A DNA stretch of 60,000 nucleotides from Phoronis australis (taxonomy: Eukaryota > Phoronida > Phoronidae). Below the pieces are notes generated by a model. It was not told the DNA's origin, did no database searches, and saw only the letters and a program-made list of their open reading frames with translations. Made by a program: the position numbers and the translations under genes. Below, piece after piece: positions 36,101-41,800 of this stretch (positions within the stretch are counted from its first letter, which is position 1; the number at the start of each line of letters is the position of its first letter). The stretch covers positions 885,990-945,989 of the forward strand of contig NMRA01000087.1 in assembly GCA_002633005.1 (NCBI GenBank), in the 5' to 3' direction.

Positions 36101-38566
36101 CCGATAAATCATTTTATAAAAACTTTCCACCACTAAAGTTTACCCCCATTTACAATTTAATTTAATTCAAGAAGTTATAAAGACAAAATACAATACTTGA
36201 AACCACACACAAAATACATTTCTTAGATATAGTAGTAAAAGACTGTTTTTATACAAACGTACAACAGCAGAATTCAAGAACCGATAATGATCCAAACAAA
36301 AATTAAGAAAAAACATTATGTGCCACAGAGTTTCTCACACTCAGCAATTCGTTATTAATTTCACATTCACATTTCATTTAGTTACCATCCTGTGTTATTT
36401 AACTGACATCACAATACCTATACTTGACAGATAAATCTGACTGACATTTTGCTTTAGCTGTTAAGGAAATGTCACAGCATTTTATAAAGGCTTTTTGTTT
36501 CAACGCAACAAAAAGGATACTTCATGATCTCACAATTACTTTTCTGCCTTTGCTTATACGGTGCTCAGCACCTTGCGCACTGAAATTTATTATGACCGTA
36601 ATCTTGACTGTTGGCGCCCAGGGCACTAAAATTTGAAAATTCACTAATTACGGAGTAGGCCTGAAGCTGAGAATGAACAATTAAAAACAATCTTTTTGAA
36701 ATGTGGCGATGAGTATTTACCTGTCCATTGGCTCACAAAAGCCATCAACATGTTTGCATGGAGGTACAATACTATTATAATATATGCATGAGCTACAAGA
36801 ACCATTTCATATTTAATTCATTAAAAAGTAGATGCTTTCTTAGATTGTGATTCATGTAAAGTTGATTTCTTTAATGTCAAATGCAATACGTTGACTTCAT
36901 GATGGGGAAAACATACAGTTCTATCGATTGACAGGTGTTTTTAGACAATACATAACAGTACTGTGACAAAGTTGTATCTTCATGGGAATTTAGACCTACT
37001 TTTTATACATTTGACCTAAACCTGATTAAACACCCAGCACAGAAAATATTCAAATACGTAAAAGAATATTCTTCCTTTTTCAAGAAGGCTGAATCATTAT
37101 TTGAATACACTCGTCCTGAAATGGCACCACTCCACTCACATACTAGGACATTTACCCACAATGCAACACATGTGTCGGGCACTTGTCCTGCTTCTTCGCA
37201 TACAAAACTACTAAAATACTATTGGATATATCCCAACCAATATCCAAACTTTCTAAAGACAAGCCCAGGACGCACATTAAGAAATTTGAATTATATGAAG
37301 TGATGAATATATATGCTCTAAGTGTATCAGTACTGTAGTCGACATGTAACTGAAAAGTCCTAGAACATTTTCTTCACCAAAAGAGTAAATGTCCACAATA
37401 CTGTCGATCTATGATTGTCCCCACAGGCAGGAGTGAATTGTTAGCAGGGCTCCATCATGACCTCAGATTTTGTTAGGCAACATGGCAAAAATACCAAGTT
37501 ATTACAATTGTCCAAGCACACCCTCAAAATCTTACAGAAAGTAAACAATGTGGAAGTCAAAATTGCCTGGCAAAAACTGGAAGGGCCCATTGGACGCATG
37601 CAGTTGTACCAGGTAAGAGGTGAACCCAGGTCAGATAACAGGCCTCGGGGGAAACTGGTCATCACTAATCTATTCTAAATTTCCATACAAGCAAATATAA
37701 GTACCGCACCAGCATTTTTTGGGTACTTCAGAGAACATTCCCCAAGTGGCAATCTAGAAATCTCGTTTTTTCATTTCTCACTGCTACCAATAATGCACCG
37801 TTTGTGAAGGTTAGAACTTTTGCACCCTCCCACCCACATGGGATTTCCTTGTTTTGGCAAGCTCATTTCCTATTAAGCAGCCTGGGAATTTTTTCCAGGG
37901 ACCATTTGGCGAGTTGATGATATACTAAGCATTGAGCACTGCTATAGTTATGATATTGATGGTCATTTTACTATGAAACTAGTTGATGTAACGGTTCTGA
38001 AAATGTTGTCAGCCACCTTGTGAGCATACGCATTAGTTGGCACCTCATGAAAGTTTTTTGTCACTACGCTTTGGCGGTCGACCATATTGGATAGCAGTTG
38101 TATACCTTTCTCTTTATTATAGTATATCGTTGAGGGCTTAAAGGTGCCTGTGCTCAAACTGTCTGTGCTGTGAACCTTGAAATTATCAAGCCAAGCTCAA
38201 TCCGACAGCAGTCACTATTATCTACGGCAACATGAAAAACAAGCATTGCATTTTAAGGTTTCTGGAACCAAAGCAAAAATAGTTTAAGTTTTGTACTGTT
38301 TCCCGTTCCATATACCCTGATTACGTCAGTAGATTCCATCACAGGATTTGATTTGAATCTGATTAATTTTGCACCAGCCATCAGGTGTCCAAACAGTTTG
38401 CTTATTTTCATCCCTCAAAGAGCAAATACAAAGAAGAATCTGCCACAGGCACAACCAATAAGAATGCTAAAACATACCTATATAATAAAACAGTTAGCAC
38501 CAACAGCAAGCCAGCTGCTGAGGAAAATTTTCTATGTTGCTTCAGCAACCTTCCCACTTCCGACAT
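54..38566 (-). CDS. SNX14: Sorting nexin 14 (SNX14), 24 coding exons, C-terminus beyond window
   Basis: SNX-RGS family sorting nexin. In vertebrates SNX14 sits in the ER membrane and works at ER-lipid droplet contacts in lipid homeostasis (family knowledge). I assembled 24 exons from minus-strand GT/AG junctions; all phases agree and give 2248 coding bases (749 residues plus one base). Visible parts: two hydrophobic helices at about residues 14-30 and 31-50; a C80-x2-C83-x4-C88-x2-H91 knuckle followed by RHRP; PXA about 111-283 (with ALECRSL and KEILSG); RGS about 328-453 (EGAVHILQFYLAVEE); a basic linker about 464-490; PX about 530-653 (RKYGDF at 575-580, LPPKKNFG at 599-606); and the start of Nexin_C about 733 onward (NLEGIFDVVLFVG). 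Vertebrate SNX14 is about 946 residues, so the end is off-window. The start at 38566 is the first in-frame ATG after an in-frame TAA. It is transcribed divergently from PMM2. Confidence 0.93.
1232..1386 (-). CDS. SNX14: SNX14 exon 23
   Basis: 155 bases, residues 660-711: MFKSMPMKLVKERGQHLDPF followed by a Pro/Ser/Asp linker. The KERGQHLDPF block is close to vertebrate KEKGQHLEPF. Donor GAAAAG|GTATGT; acceptor CATTCAG. Confidence 0.93.
2574..2676 (-). CDS. SNX14: SNX14 exon 22 (end of PX)
   Basis: 103 bases, residues 626-660: RLLTKPNLRGSELLFRFLS then KNILPDINI. It matches vertebrate -LLQHPELSNSQLLADFLS- and -ILPDVNL-. Donor CATAG|GTAAGA; acceptor TTTCTAG. Confidence 0.91.
3040..3170. repeat. 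Imperfect GAT-rich trinucleotide tract
   Basis: Repeated GATGATGAC/GGTGATGA units on the plus strand. They create a Ser/Pro/His-rich shadow frame on the minus strand that is not a gene. Confidence 0.6.
3361..3461 (-). CDS. SNX14: SNX14 exon 21 (PX)
   Basis: 101 bases, residues 592-625. It contains DVQLPPKKNFGAKNMKFLES, the PX proline loop and following helix. Donor TAAAG|GTAACT; acceptor GTTTAG. Confidence 0.93.
3856..3905 (-). CDS. SNX14: SNX14 exon 20 (PX)
   Basis: 50 bases, residues 575-592, KYGDFYLLDQKLREFHG. With Arg575 this forms the R-[RK]-Y-x-[DE]-F motif of PX domains. Donor CCACG|GTAAGA. Confidence 0.92.
4180..4204 (-). CDS. SNX14: SNX14 exon 19, a 25-base microexon in PX
   Basis: Only 25 bases: two bases complete Asn567, then AAEWNAV, then two bases of Arg575. 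Flanked by TTTTCAG and TGTGAG|GTAGGT. The phase (2 in, 2 out) is required to join exons 18 and 20, and the product matches vertebrate -EHWSVYRRY-. Confidence 0.9.
4474..4645 (-). CDS. SNX14: SNX14 exon 18 (start of PX)
   Basis: 172 bases, residues 510-567. LSTWRISIPFVAPF opens the PX domain, followed by YTGYVIDVRRLD. Donor CTTAA|GTGAGT; acceptor TTCCAG. Confidence 0.92.
4811..4863 (-). CDS. SNX14: SNX14 exon 17 (acidic linker)
   Basis: 53 bases, residues 492-509, GDDKLIDEEDLPDHVNSV. An acidic segment at the same place is present in vertebrate SNX14. Donor CTGTT|GTAAGT; acceptor TTTCAG. Confidence 0.85.
4864..5881. other. SNX14 intron 16
   Basis: No gene seen. At 5728-5770 a short stretch (TTCACTAGTCTATCATATTG) matches one at 55023-55045, marking a dispersed repeat fragment. 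Confidence 0.45.
5882..5961 (-). CDS. SNX14: SNX14 exon 16 (basic linker)
   Basis: 80 bases, residues 465-492. It is rich in Lys/Arg/Ser (STFFKRGSKLTKSFRQQQ), like the basic RIGSKIKGVFKS stretch between RGS and PX in vertebrates. Donor AATAG|GTAGGT; phases fit both neighbours. Confidence 0.8.
6802..7026 (-). mobile_element. MITE family A, copy 1
   Basis: About 225 bp. Left end GTAAAATCTCATCAATTT; right end GCTGGCGAGATCAGTTTACC, which is its imperfect inverse. It contains CACTTGTCGGCCATATTGTG. It is inverted relative to copies 3 and 4. Confidence 0.6.
8985..10315. repeat. Diverged ~145-bp tandem array in SNX14 intron
   Basis: About nine diverged units. The landmark GGCCACTAGGTGGCAC or CTAGGGGGCAC recurs near 9003, 9142, 9282, 9441, 9748, 9894, 10039 and 10164, and TTGCCAAATTTCATGAAAAT-like boxes near 9071, 9209, 9515, 9677, 9818, 10114 and 10237, giving spacings of roughly 125-160. 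A third box is TTTAAGAAATACAGCTACAGATG. The open frames at 9624-10083 and 9708-9965 fall in this array and are not genes. Confidence 0.7.
10997..11055 (-). CDS. SNX14: SNX14 exon 15 (end of RGS and linker)
   Basis: 59 bases, residues 446-465: YFSLICGQRLTARINRNQ and on. The YF directly after CDD matches the vertebrate -SDEYF- end of the RGS domain, and the phase fits both neighbours. A second in-frame-incompatible acceptor TTTTAG lies 8 bases into the exon (right edge 11047) and is less likely. Confidence 0.75.
11056..12062. other. SNX14 intron 14
   Basis: AT-rich intron sequence. No gene or clear repeat seen. Confidence 0.5.
12063..12129 (-). CDS. SNX14: SNX14 exon 14 (RGS)
   Basis: 67 bases, residues 423-445, FGTVLDLLEKQFLPLFYQ then CDD, the last RGS helix. 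Donor GATGAT|GTAAGT; acceptor TTCCAG. Confidence 0.91.
12623..12680 (-). CDS. SNX14: SNX14 exon 13 (RGS)
   Basis: 58 bases, residues 404-423, VDGKAESLIHLRESTAIFR. It corresponds to the helix -IDVVKLQTMRCLF- in vertebrates. Donor TTCAG|GTATGT. Confidence 0.9.
13183..13338 (-). CDS. SNX14: SNX14 exon 12 (RGS)
   Basis: 156 bases, residues 352-404. It includes EINKKSLRPQLSEDDLIHLH and VKSLYYTYLAP. The donor is CAAT|GTTAGT, a weaker but acceptable 5' splice site. Confidence 0.91.
13808..13931 (-). CDS. SNX14: SNX14 exon 11 (start of RGS); acceptor tandemly duplicated
   Basis: 124 bases, residues 311-352. It contains LFPFMQFMKKEGAVHILQFY, the RGS entry conserved with vertebrate SNX14. The acceptor CTGTAG|TGTTTCC and the first exon bases are copied 42 bp upstream. 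Using that upstream copy would put an in-frame TAG before the real exon. Confidence 0.92.
13903..13990. repeat. 42-bp tandem duplication covering the SNX14 exon 11 acceptor
   Basis: CTGTGATGTCGACATGGAAA followed by CACTACAGACAAAATAGAA occurs from 13910 and again from 13952 with one change nearby (period 42). The first copy is partly exonic. The second lies in the intron and carries an intact acceptor. Confidence 0.95.
14309..14434 (-). CDS. SNX14: SNX14 exon 10 (PXA to RGS linker)
   Basis: 126 bases (42 whole codons), residues 269-310. It starts DIVNKLFLIFLDESPPP and continues into a proline-rich linker. Vertebrate SNX14 has -LLIIFIDDSPPE- here. Donor GATTCT|GTAAGT; acceptor TCTGCAG. Confidence 0.92.
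14910..14985 (-). CDS. SNX14: SNX14 exon 9 (end of PXA core)
   Basis: 76 bases, residues 243-268, SLCALVKEILSGPVLL and FDKIADP. The acceptor is a tandem TTGCAGCAG (NAGNAG), so a one-serine length variant is possible; see findings. Confidence 0.92.
15250..15457 (-). mobile_element. MITE family A, copy 2
   Basis: The right end GGAGAGATTTCACC is the inverse of the GGTGAAATCTC end of copy 3. The interior AATTGCCTTTTTCTCATTTT and the TTGTACAAAACTTGAACATG region are shared with copy 1. The left terminus is worn. Confidence 0.5.
15561..15717 (-). CDS. SNX14: SNX14 exon 8 (PXA)
   Basis: 157 bases, residues 191-243. It includes ALEKMGPRLHCAL and LLFPHILSPQALECR; the -LFPYILPPKA-DCR- block is diagnostic of SNX14 and its relatives. 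Donor GTGTCG|GTAAGC. Confidence 0.93.
16392..16564 (-). CDS. SNX14: SNX14 exon 7 (PXA)
   Basis: 173 bases, residues 133-191. It includes DEVFIDELRSSLRFL and the VDLPTMIIDKL block typical of PXA. Donor CTCAA|GTAAGTG. Confidence 0.92.
16958..17001 (-). CDS. SNX14: SNX14 exon 6 (PXA)
   Basis: 44 bases, residues 119-133, FLELVLKEFAYGWYR across the junction. This is the highly conserved first PXA helix with Y-x-W-Y-R. Donor TACAG|GTAATG; acceptor TTTACAG. Confidence 0.92.
17592..17670 (-). CDS. SNX14: SNX14 exon 5: lead into PXA
   Basis: 79 bases, residues 92-118. It encodes QPWTDLKIPAKVDHALTE, the conserved lead-in to the PXA domain. Donor CAGAG|GTAGGT; acceptor TTAACAG. Confidence 0.92.
18476..18540 (-). 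CDS. SNX14: SNX14 exon 4: C/H knuckle
   Basis: 65 bases, residues 71-92. It contains CPVCSDSTCTRH, a C-x2-C-x4-C-x2-H arrangement continuing as R-P in exon 5. Vertebrate SNX14 has an equivalent C-x2-C-x3-C-x2-H-R-P, suggesting a small metal-binding knuckle (inference). Confidence 0.9.
18946..19189 (+). mobile_element. MITE family A, copy 3
   Basis: About 244 bp with terminal inverted repeats GGTGAAATCTC (left) and GAGATTTTACC (right). Interior ACACAATATGGCCGACAAGT and GTTCAAGTTCTG are shared with copy 4 at 58956. Confidence 0.7.
19304..19510 (+). mobile_element. MITE family B, copy 1 (right end lost)
   Basis: Begins GCATTTCACACCATTTAGCTGGCTAA, like copy 3 of this family, and shares the middle GAAAATGCTTCATC and GGCCAACCC. 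The right inverted end is not seen. Confidence 0.5.
19825..20112 (+). pseudogene. THAP-like zinc-finger head, probable transposon remnant
   Basis: A 95-residue open frame starting MGRQCACDGCDNSV and continuing ALFTFQ. The Met-x-x-x-C-x2-C-type opening followed by a Phe-x-Phe strand resembles the first half of a THAP domain, but the later Trp, Cys and His ligands are not evident and the frame soon becomes unconvincing. It is antisense within an SNX14 intron. Chance resemblance remains possible. Confidence 0.3.
20234..20285 (-). CDS. SNX14: SNX14 exon 3
   Basis: 52 bases, residues 53-70, encoding EDSFCPNFLIMFHRRKK after the second helix. This matches the vertebrate stretch with -DSLLPNIFF-. 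The donor is AAAAAAG|GTATGA and the acceptor TTCCAG. The other open frame of this exon is excluded because it creates a stop in exon 4. Confidence 0.85.
23700..23772 (-). repeat. tRNA-like SINE head or tRNA pseudogene
   Basis: On the minus strand a box A-like TGGTCTAGAGGTTTAG is followed about 40 bases later by a box B-like GGTACGATACC, the spacing of a Pol III internal promoter. The cloverleaf stems pair poorly, so it is not a working tRNA gene. A tRNA-derived SINE head is most likely. Confidence 0.45.
24384..25123 (+). pseudogene. Chain of broken open frames, origin unknown
   Basis: Several plus-strand fragments in shifting frames have coding-like composition: MSSAAQRPKEFEDYF, then a frame change to an Asp/Thr/Asn-rich stretch (DVPDADIDSDAGTTNNP), then RMDLCDNLESDIVANVRQSS, then NSDEHYEGIDCEHCARHE to the stop at 25123. 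This looks like a decayed gene or transposon ORF with frameshifts and stops. I do not recognise the family. Confidence 0.25.
25420..25880. repeat. AT-rich minisatellite with TCTATACTATTATTA motif
   Basis: CTATACTATTATT-like units recur over a dozen times. Two longer stretches repeat each other: GCAYTATTATTCCC near 25421 and 25594, and AATTTGTAATCAATATTATT near 25500 and 25635. Unit lengths are irregular. Confidence 0.7.
26640..26870 (+). repeat. Left ~54-bp tandem repeats of element 1
   Basis: Four units, the last worn. Each has two TTAA(C/G)CGCCC boxes about 20 bp apart, then CCCGACTTTTGAAGATTT-like spacer. Confidence 0.75.
28870..29030 (+). repeat. Right ~54-bp tandem repeats of element 1
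   Basis: Three to four units with TTAACCGCCC/TTTAAGCGCCC boxes and CCCTGATTTTTTG-like spacers. They read in the same direction as the left block. Confidence 0.75.
29218..29330. repeat. Polypyrimidine tract with TCTGAAGGTC repeats
   Basis: ATCTGAAGGTCC/ATCTGAAGGTCT/GTCTGAAGATCC occur in tandem, followed by CCATCC/CCTTCCC runs. Low complexity, no coding sense. Confidence 0.5.
34278..34346 (-). CDS. SNX14: SNX14 exon 2: second membrane helix
   Basis: 69 bases between TTTTACAG and CTCAG|GTAAGTG. It encodes YLQVILVVWVFIFGVIFSYF, a single hydrophobic helix. Its phase (one base in, two bases out) joins exactly to exon 1 and exon 3. It lies alone between introns of 4.1 kb and 14 kb. Confidence 0.87.
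34347..38477. other. SNX14 intron 1 (4.1 kb)
   Basis: Contains repeat family C copy 1 (37443-37930), a short duplication of ATAGTAGATAATTAT (35594-35625), and a 113-codon minus-strand open frame (35388-35729) with no recognisable domain. A possible 17-base microexon near 35729-35745 was rejected. Confidence 0.5.
37443..37930 (+). repeat. Dispersed repeat family C, copy 1
   Basis: Shares CTCAGATTTTGTT..GCAACA at its left and TTTTGGCAAGC..CATTT then CCTGGGAATTTTTTCCAGG and CATTTGGCGAG at its right with the copy at 55665-56180. Confidence 0.5.
38478..38566 (-). CDS. SNX14: SNX14 exon 1: start codon and first membrane helix
   Basis: Residues 1-29 plus two bases. It begins MSEVGRLLKQHRKF and runs into a Leu/Val-rich helix; the VGR followed by a basic stretch and helix resembles the vertebrate SNX14 N-terminus. 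The donor is ATATAG|GTATGT. An in-frame TAA lies 10-12 bases before the ATG, so this is the first possible in-frame start. Confidence 0.85.
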
Positions 38567-38794
38567 TTTGCATGTTTATTAGGCGCTCGCAGCGACATCT
38601 GGTTGTCGGCTATTATTCCTTTAACTTTTACATAAAACCTAAAAACGTTTTAAAAAAATCTTGTTTTATGTTTATAAAAATTAAAATAAATAAAATAATT
38701 AAATTTACTGTTCTTAAAGCAAGATTTTAGACATAAATTGAAAGTTTTATTGGAGCTTGTAGCTCTTCTTTGGAGAAGGTATTATTCTGTTGAA
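38567..38794. promoter_or_regulatory. Bidirectional SNX14/PMM2 promoter region
   Basis: The two start codons point away from each other with 228 bases between them, so both 5' UTRs and both core promoters must fit here unless there are unseen upstream non-coding exons. The SNX14 side has several CpGs (about 38583-38612); the PMM2 side is AT-rich with AATAAATAAAA-like runs at 38680-38700. No TATA box is convincing for either gene, as expected of housekeeping divergent promoters. Confidence 0.7.
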
Positions 38795-38863
38795 ATGGCG
38801 GCTCGTGACACGTCCACTATTTGTTTATTTGATGTTGATGGGACGCTTACAGCTCCCAGAAAG
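38795..38863 (+). CDS. PMM2: PMM2 exon 1: start and DxDGT motif
   Basis: 69 bases, residues 1-23. It begins [17 protein letters not shown]; the nucleophile and acid/base aspartates are D13 and D15. The ATG sits in TGAAATGGCGG. Donor AGAAAG|GTTTGT. Confidence 0.95.
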
Positions 38864-41800
38864 GTTTGTTGTTAAAACAAGTCACAGCTCATTAACATCA
38901 CTGCATTTTGTTGTCAATAGGGAGCGATAATCAACATTTCCTTTCAACCATGAAGAATTTATTTGGTTTCCTAATACACTCCTATTTATGACGTAATCCC
39001 TGTCCCATTCCCTGGTAACCTGACTTTTCTACACTGTTAGCAGTTGTTAACACAGGCCTGCAGCCAGGATTACGCAAGGGTGGTTCAAATTTCTAAAACT
39101 TTTTGATAATATTTCGTTAGCCTACATTATTGTCAAGAAATTTAAACGCAACAAGGACAGCGAGGACAATGTTTTTTATTTTTTTTTACAATGCCCATGT
39201 GTCATACATTTTTGAAAAGCCCTTGGAGTGAAAAATGAAATGGTGTAAAAATCATAAAAATTGGGTGAGCGGTTACCGAGAAAATGGCCGTTGAATCGCG
39301 TAAAATATCTGCCTTTCTACATAATTTTGTAAAAATTAAAGAATATACATGGGCTGCATATCAAAAGATTCATCTCATTGAGACAAACACATTAGTATGT
39401 ACTATGTACGATTTCTACAGAGACATTGCTGTTTAAGTCTGTTGTTAGCATATGGAACAGTAGGCAATTACATCGCCCTGACCATGCCGCAGGGCATAAC
39501 TTGAACATATAAAAATCTGTCATGGTTTGCTTGAGTTTCTCTCACCGGGTGCCATTTTGAGGAAGTCACGGGAAATCACACCTGTTAACGAAGAAAAAGT
39601 CCAAGGGACACAAAACTCACAAATTCCACCTGATATCTTCCCATGCTATTTTGTAAGTGTCGCGCGCCAGGTCACACGCTTCTCTCAGTCTCGCGCTGGC
39701 CTCGCAGGCAGCCATGCCCACGTCAGGGTTTTCTGCAAGTAGACAAAACGGCTACGTGTCTGGTTTTGAGCAGCAAAGGCTATAGTCAGATTACGTATAC
39801 AGAATTTAAAATAACAGGTCGTTGTAGATGCATTTTTTTAATGTTTTTCAACTACTGGCTAGGGCTGGACCTTTTCCATGTGGCTGGGGCTTTTGTATTG
39901 CTTAAGTGTCAAAGTAGCTTGTGACTGCCAATGACACTTTCAGAGTGGACAAGTGGGAAAATTGGTGATGATGAGGGGCATGGTAAGCTAAACAAATGCT
40001 TCGCCAATAACTTTTTCACTTCTACTCATTTCAAAGGCTGGCTGGCTGGCTGGTTGGTTGGCTATGAGCATGATACGTTCATCAACATGCTTGGTACTCA
40101 GTGCCGCATTACTCCCTCATAACCACAATGTTTTTAAAGATTACCATTTTGACCAAAACTCTTTCAAAATCATTGTCTCACTCTGTGTGTTGTACTTTGA
40201 GATCTTCATACCATTAAAAACCATTTTCTAGGGGTGTCAACAACAACAACAACTTTGTTTACAGGCATATTTTCTCACTTGGAATGTCAGCCATTCTTAT
40301 CTTTTGTTTTAATTGAATTCGTTGCTACTAAATGCTTGGAATTTACCGGATGACCATATTGCTTCGGCAACTGAAACTGATCTGCCACGACAAGCAAACC
40401 GCTTGAGCCCGGTCTGGGGCACTCAGATCTCGGCTCTTCTCAAGCTTAGATATGAGTTGTATTGAGTAAGGAACACCTTGAGTTTGATTTCATGCCGGTA
40501 AGTGACCAAAAATCAAAATACTGTTGTCAATGAAGGCATGGTTATTGCACCTTTAAACAGGTAAATATGAAGTATGATTATTTTTTTATTTTTCAGGTGA
40601 TTACCTCTGACATGGCAGAGTTTCTGGAGAAGCTGAAGACTCACGTGGTAGTGGGTTTGGTCGGAGGGTCAGACCTGATCAAGATCTCTGAACAGATGGG
40701 CGGGGAACCAGCAGAAGGTAAGAGGAAGCAATTAGTAGTTTCACCTGCAACCAACAGGGCCATTTTAAAGGTGAAGGCAACCCTTTTTCATGTCATTTTT
40801 AGCAAAAATAAGGTTTTTTGATTATCCCAGACATATTTCTCAGTTAATTACAGCTTTTTGGTAATTTAAACAATCACTCGCCCTCTACTCCGAAAGTGAT
40901 GTTTTGGGAGGCAAGAATTTCGTGCCAATTTATATTCAAAAAGTCTGACTGTGAGAGCTGTCGAGTTAGTCATTGTTCTATCTCGGTAGTGATAAGTTCG
41001 GTCGTCGTTTGCTTTTGTTTACGAGTCAGTCAACATGCCACACTGTTGCTGCATACCGGGATGTACTCATTATCGTCTCACGGACAGAGGAACAACTGTC
41101 CCACTTGCCCGAGTGTCCCGCGACACATTCATACTGGATATTGACCTGAGCACACAAACTGCTTACATCCTGCCGTGTGACTCCCTTGCCTCACACCTGG
41201 CATCTTCTAAAAAGCCCCAATACTTTAAACAAGTCTAGAATAAACTTATTAAAGCTTTGCTCACCGATCTGTTCATTGAACGGTGAACTGTCCTGTTCAC
41301 TGGTTGTCGAAGTGGGCCTGTATTCACTCCCACTACTCAACATTGCAGCAGGGCTGCTTACAGACTCTGAGCGATAATGAGTACATCCCGGTATGCAGCA
41401 ACACTGTGGCATGTTGACTGACTCGTAAACAAAAGCAAATGACGACCGAACTTATCACAACCGAGGTAGAACAATGACTGACTCGACAGATCTCACAGCC
41501 AGACTATATGAAAAGAAATTTGCACAAAATTTTTCCCTCCCAAACCTTCACTTCTGGAGTAGAGAATGAATAATTAATTAAACGAGAGCGCTCGGAGGAG
41601 CAACACTTGGTGAAATTACGCGAAAACAGGACGATTGGTAGGAAGACGACGACGATCATAATGACGAAGGTAGAGATTATGAACAACACAATAACATTCA
41701 TGTGACTTGCAAACAAATCAGTAAGAAATAGCCTGCTGTCTTGTTCACGTACCCGGTAAACTGGCAACAGTGTGAGAGCGCTCAGAGAAGCGACACTTGG

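Noticed and set aside
38353-38730. 125-codon plus-strand open frame just upstream of PMM2.
   Set aside because: It is antisense to SNX14 exon 1 and runs through the shared promoter; no domain.
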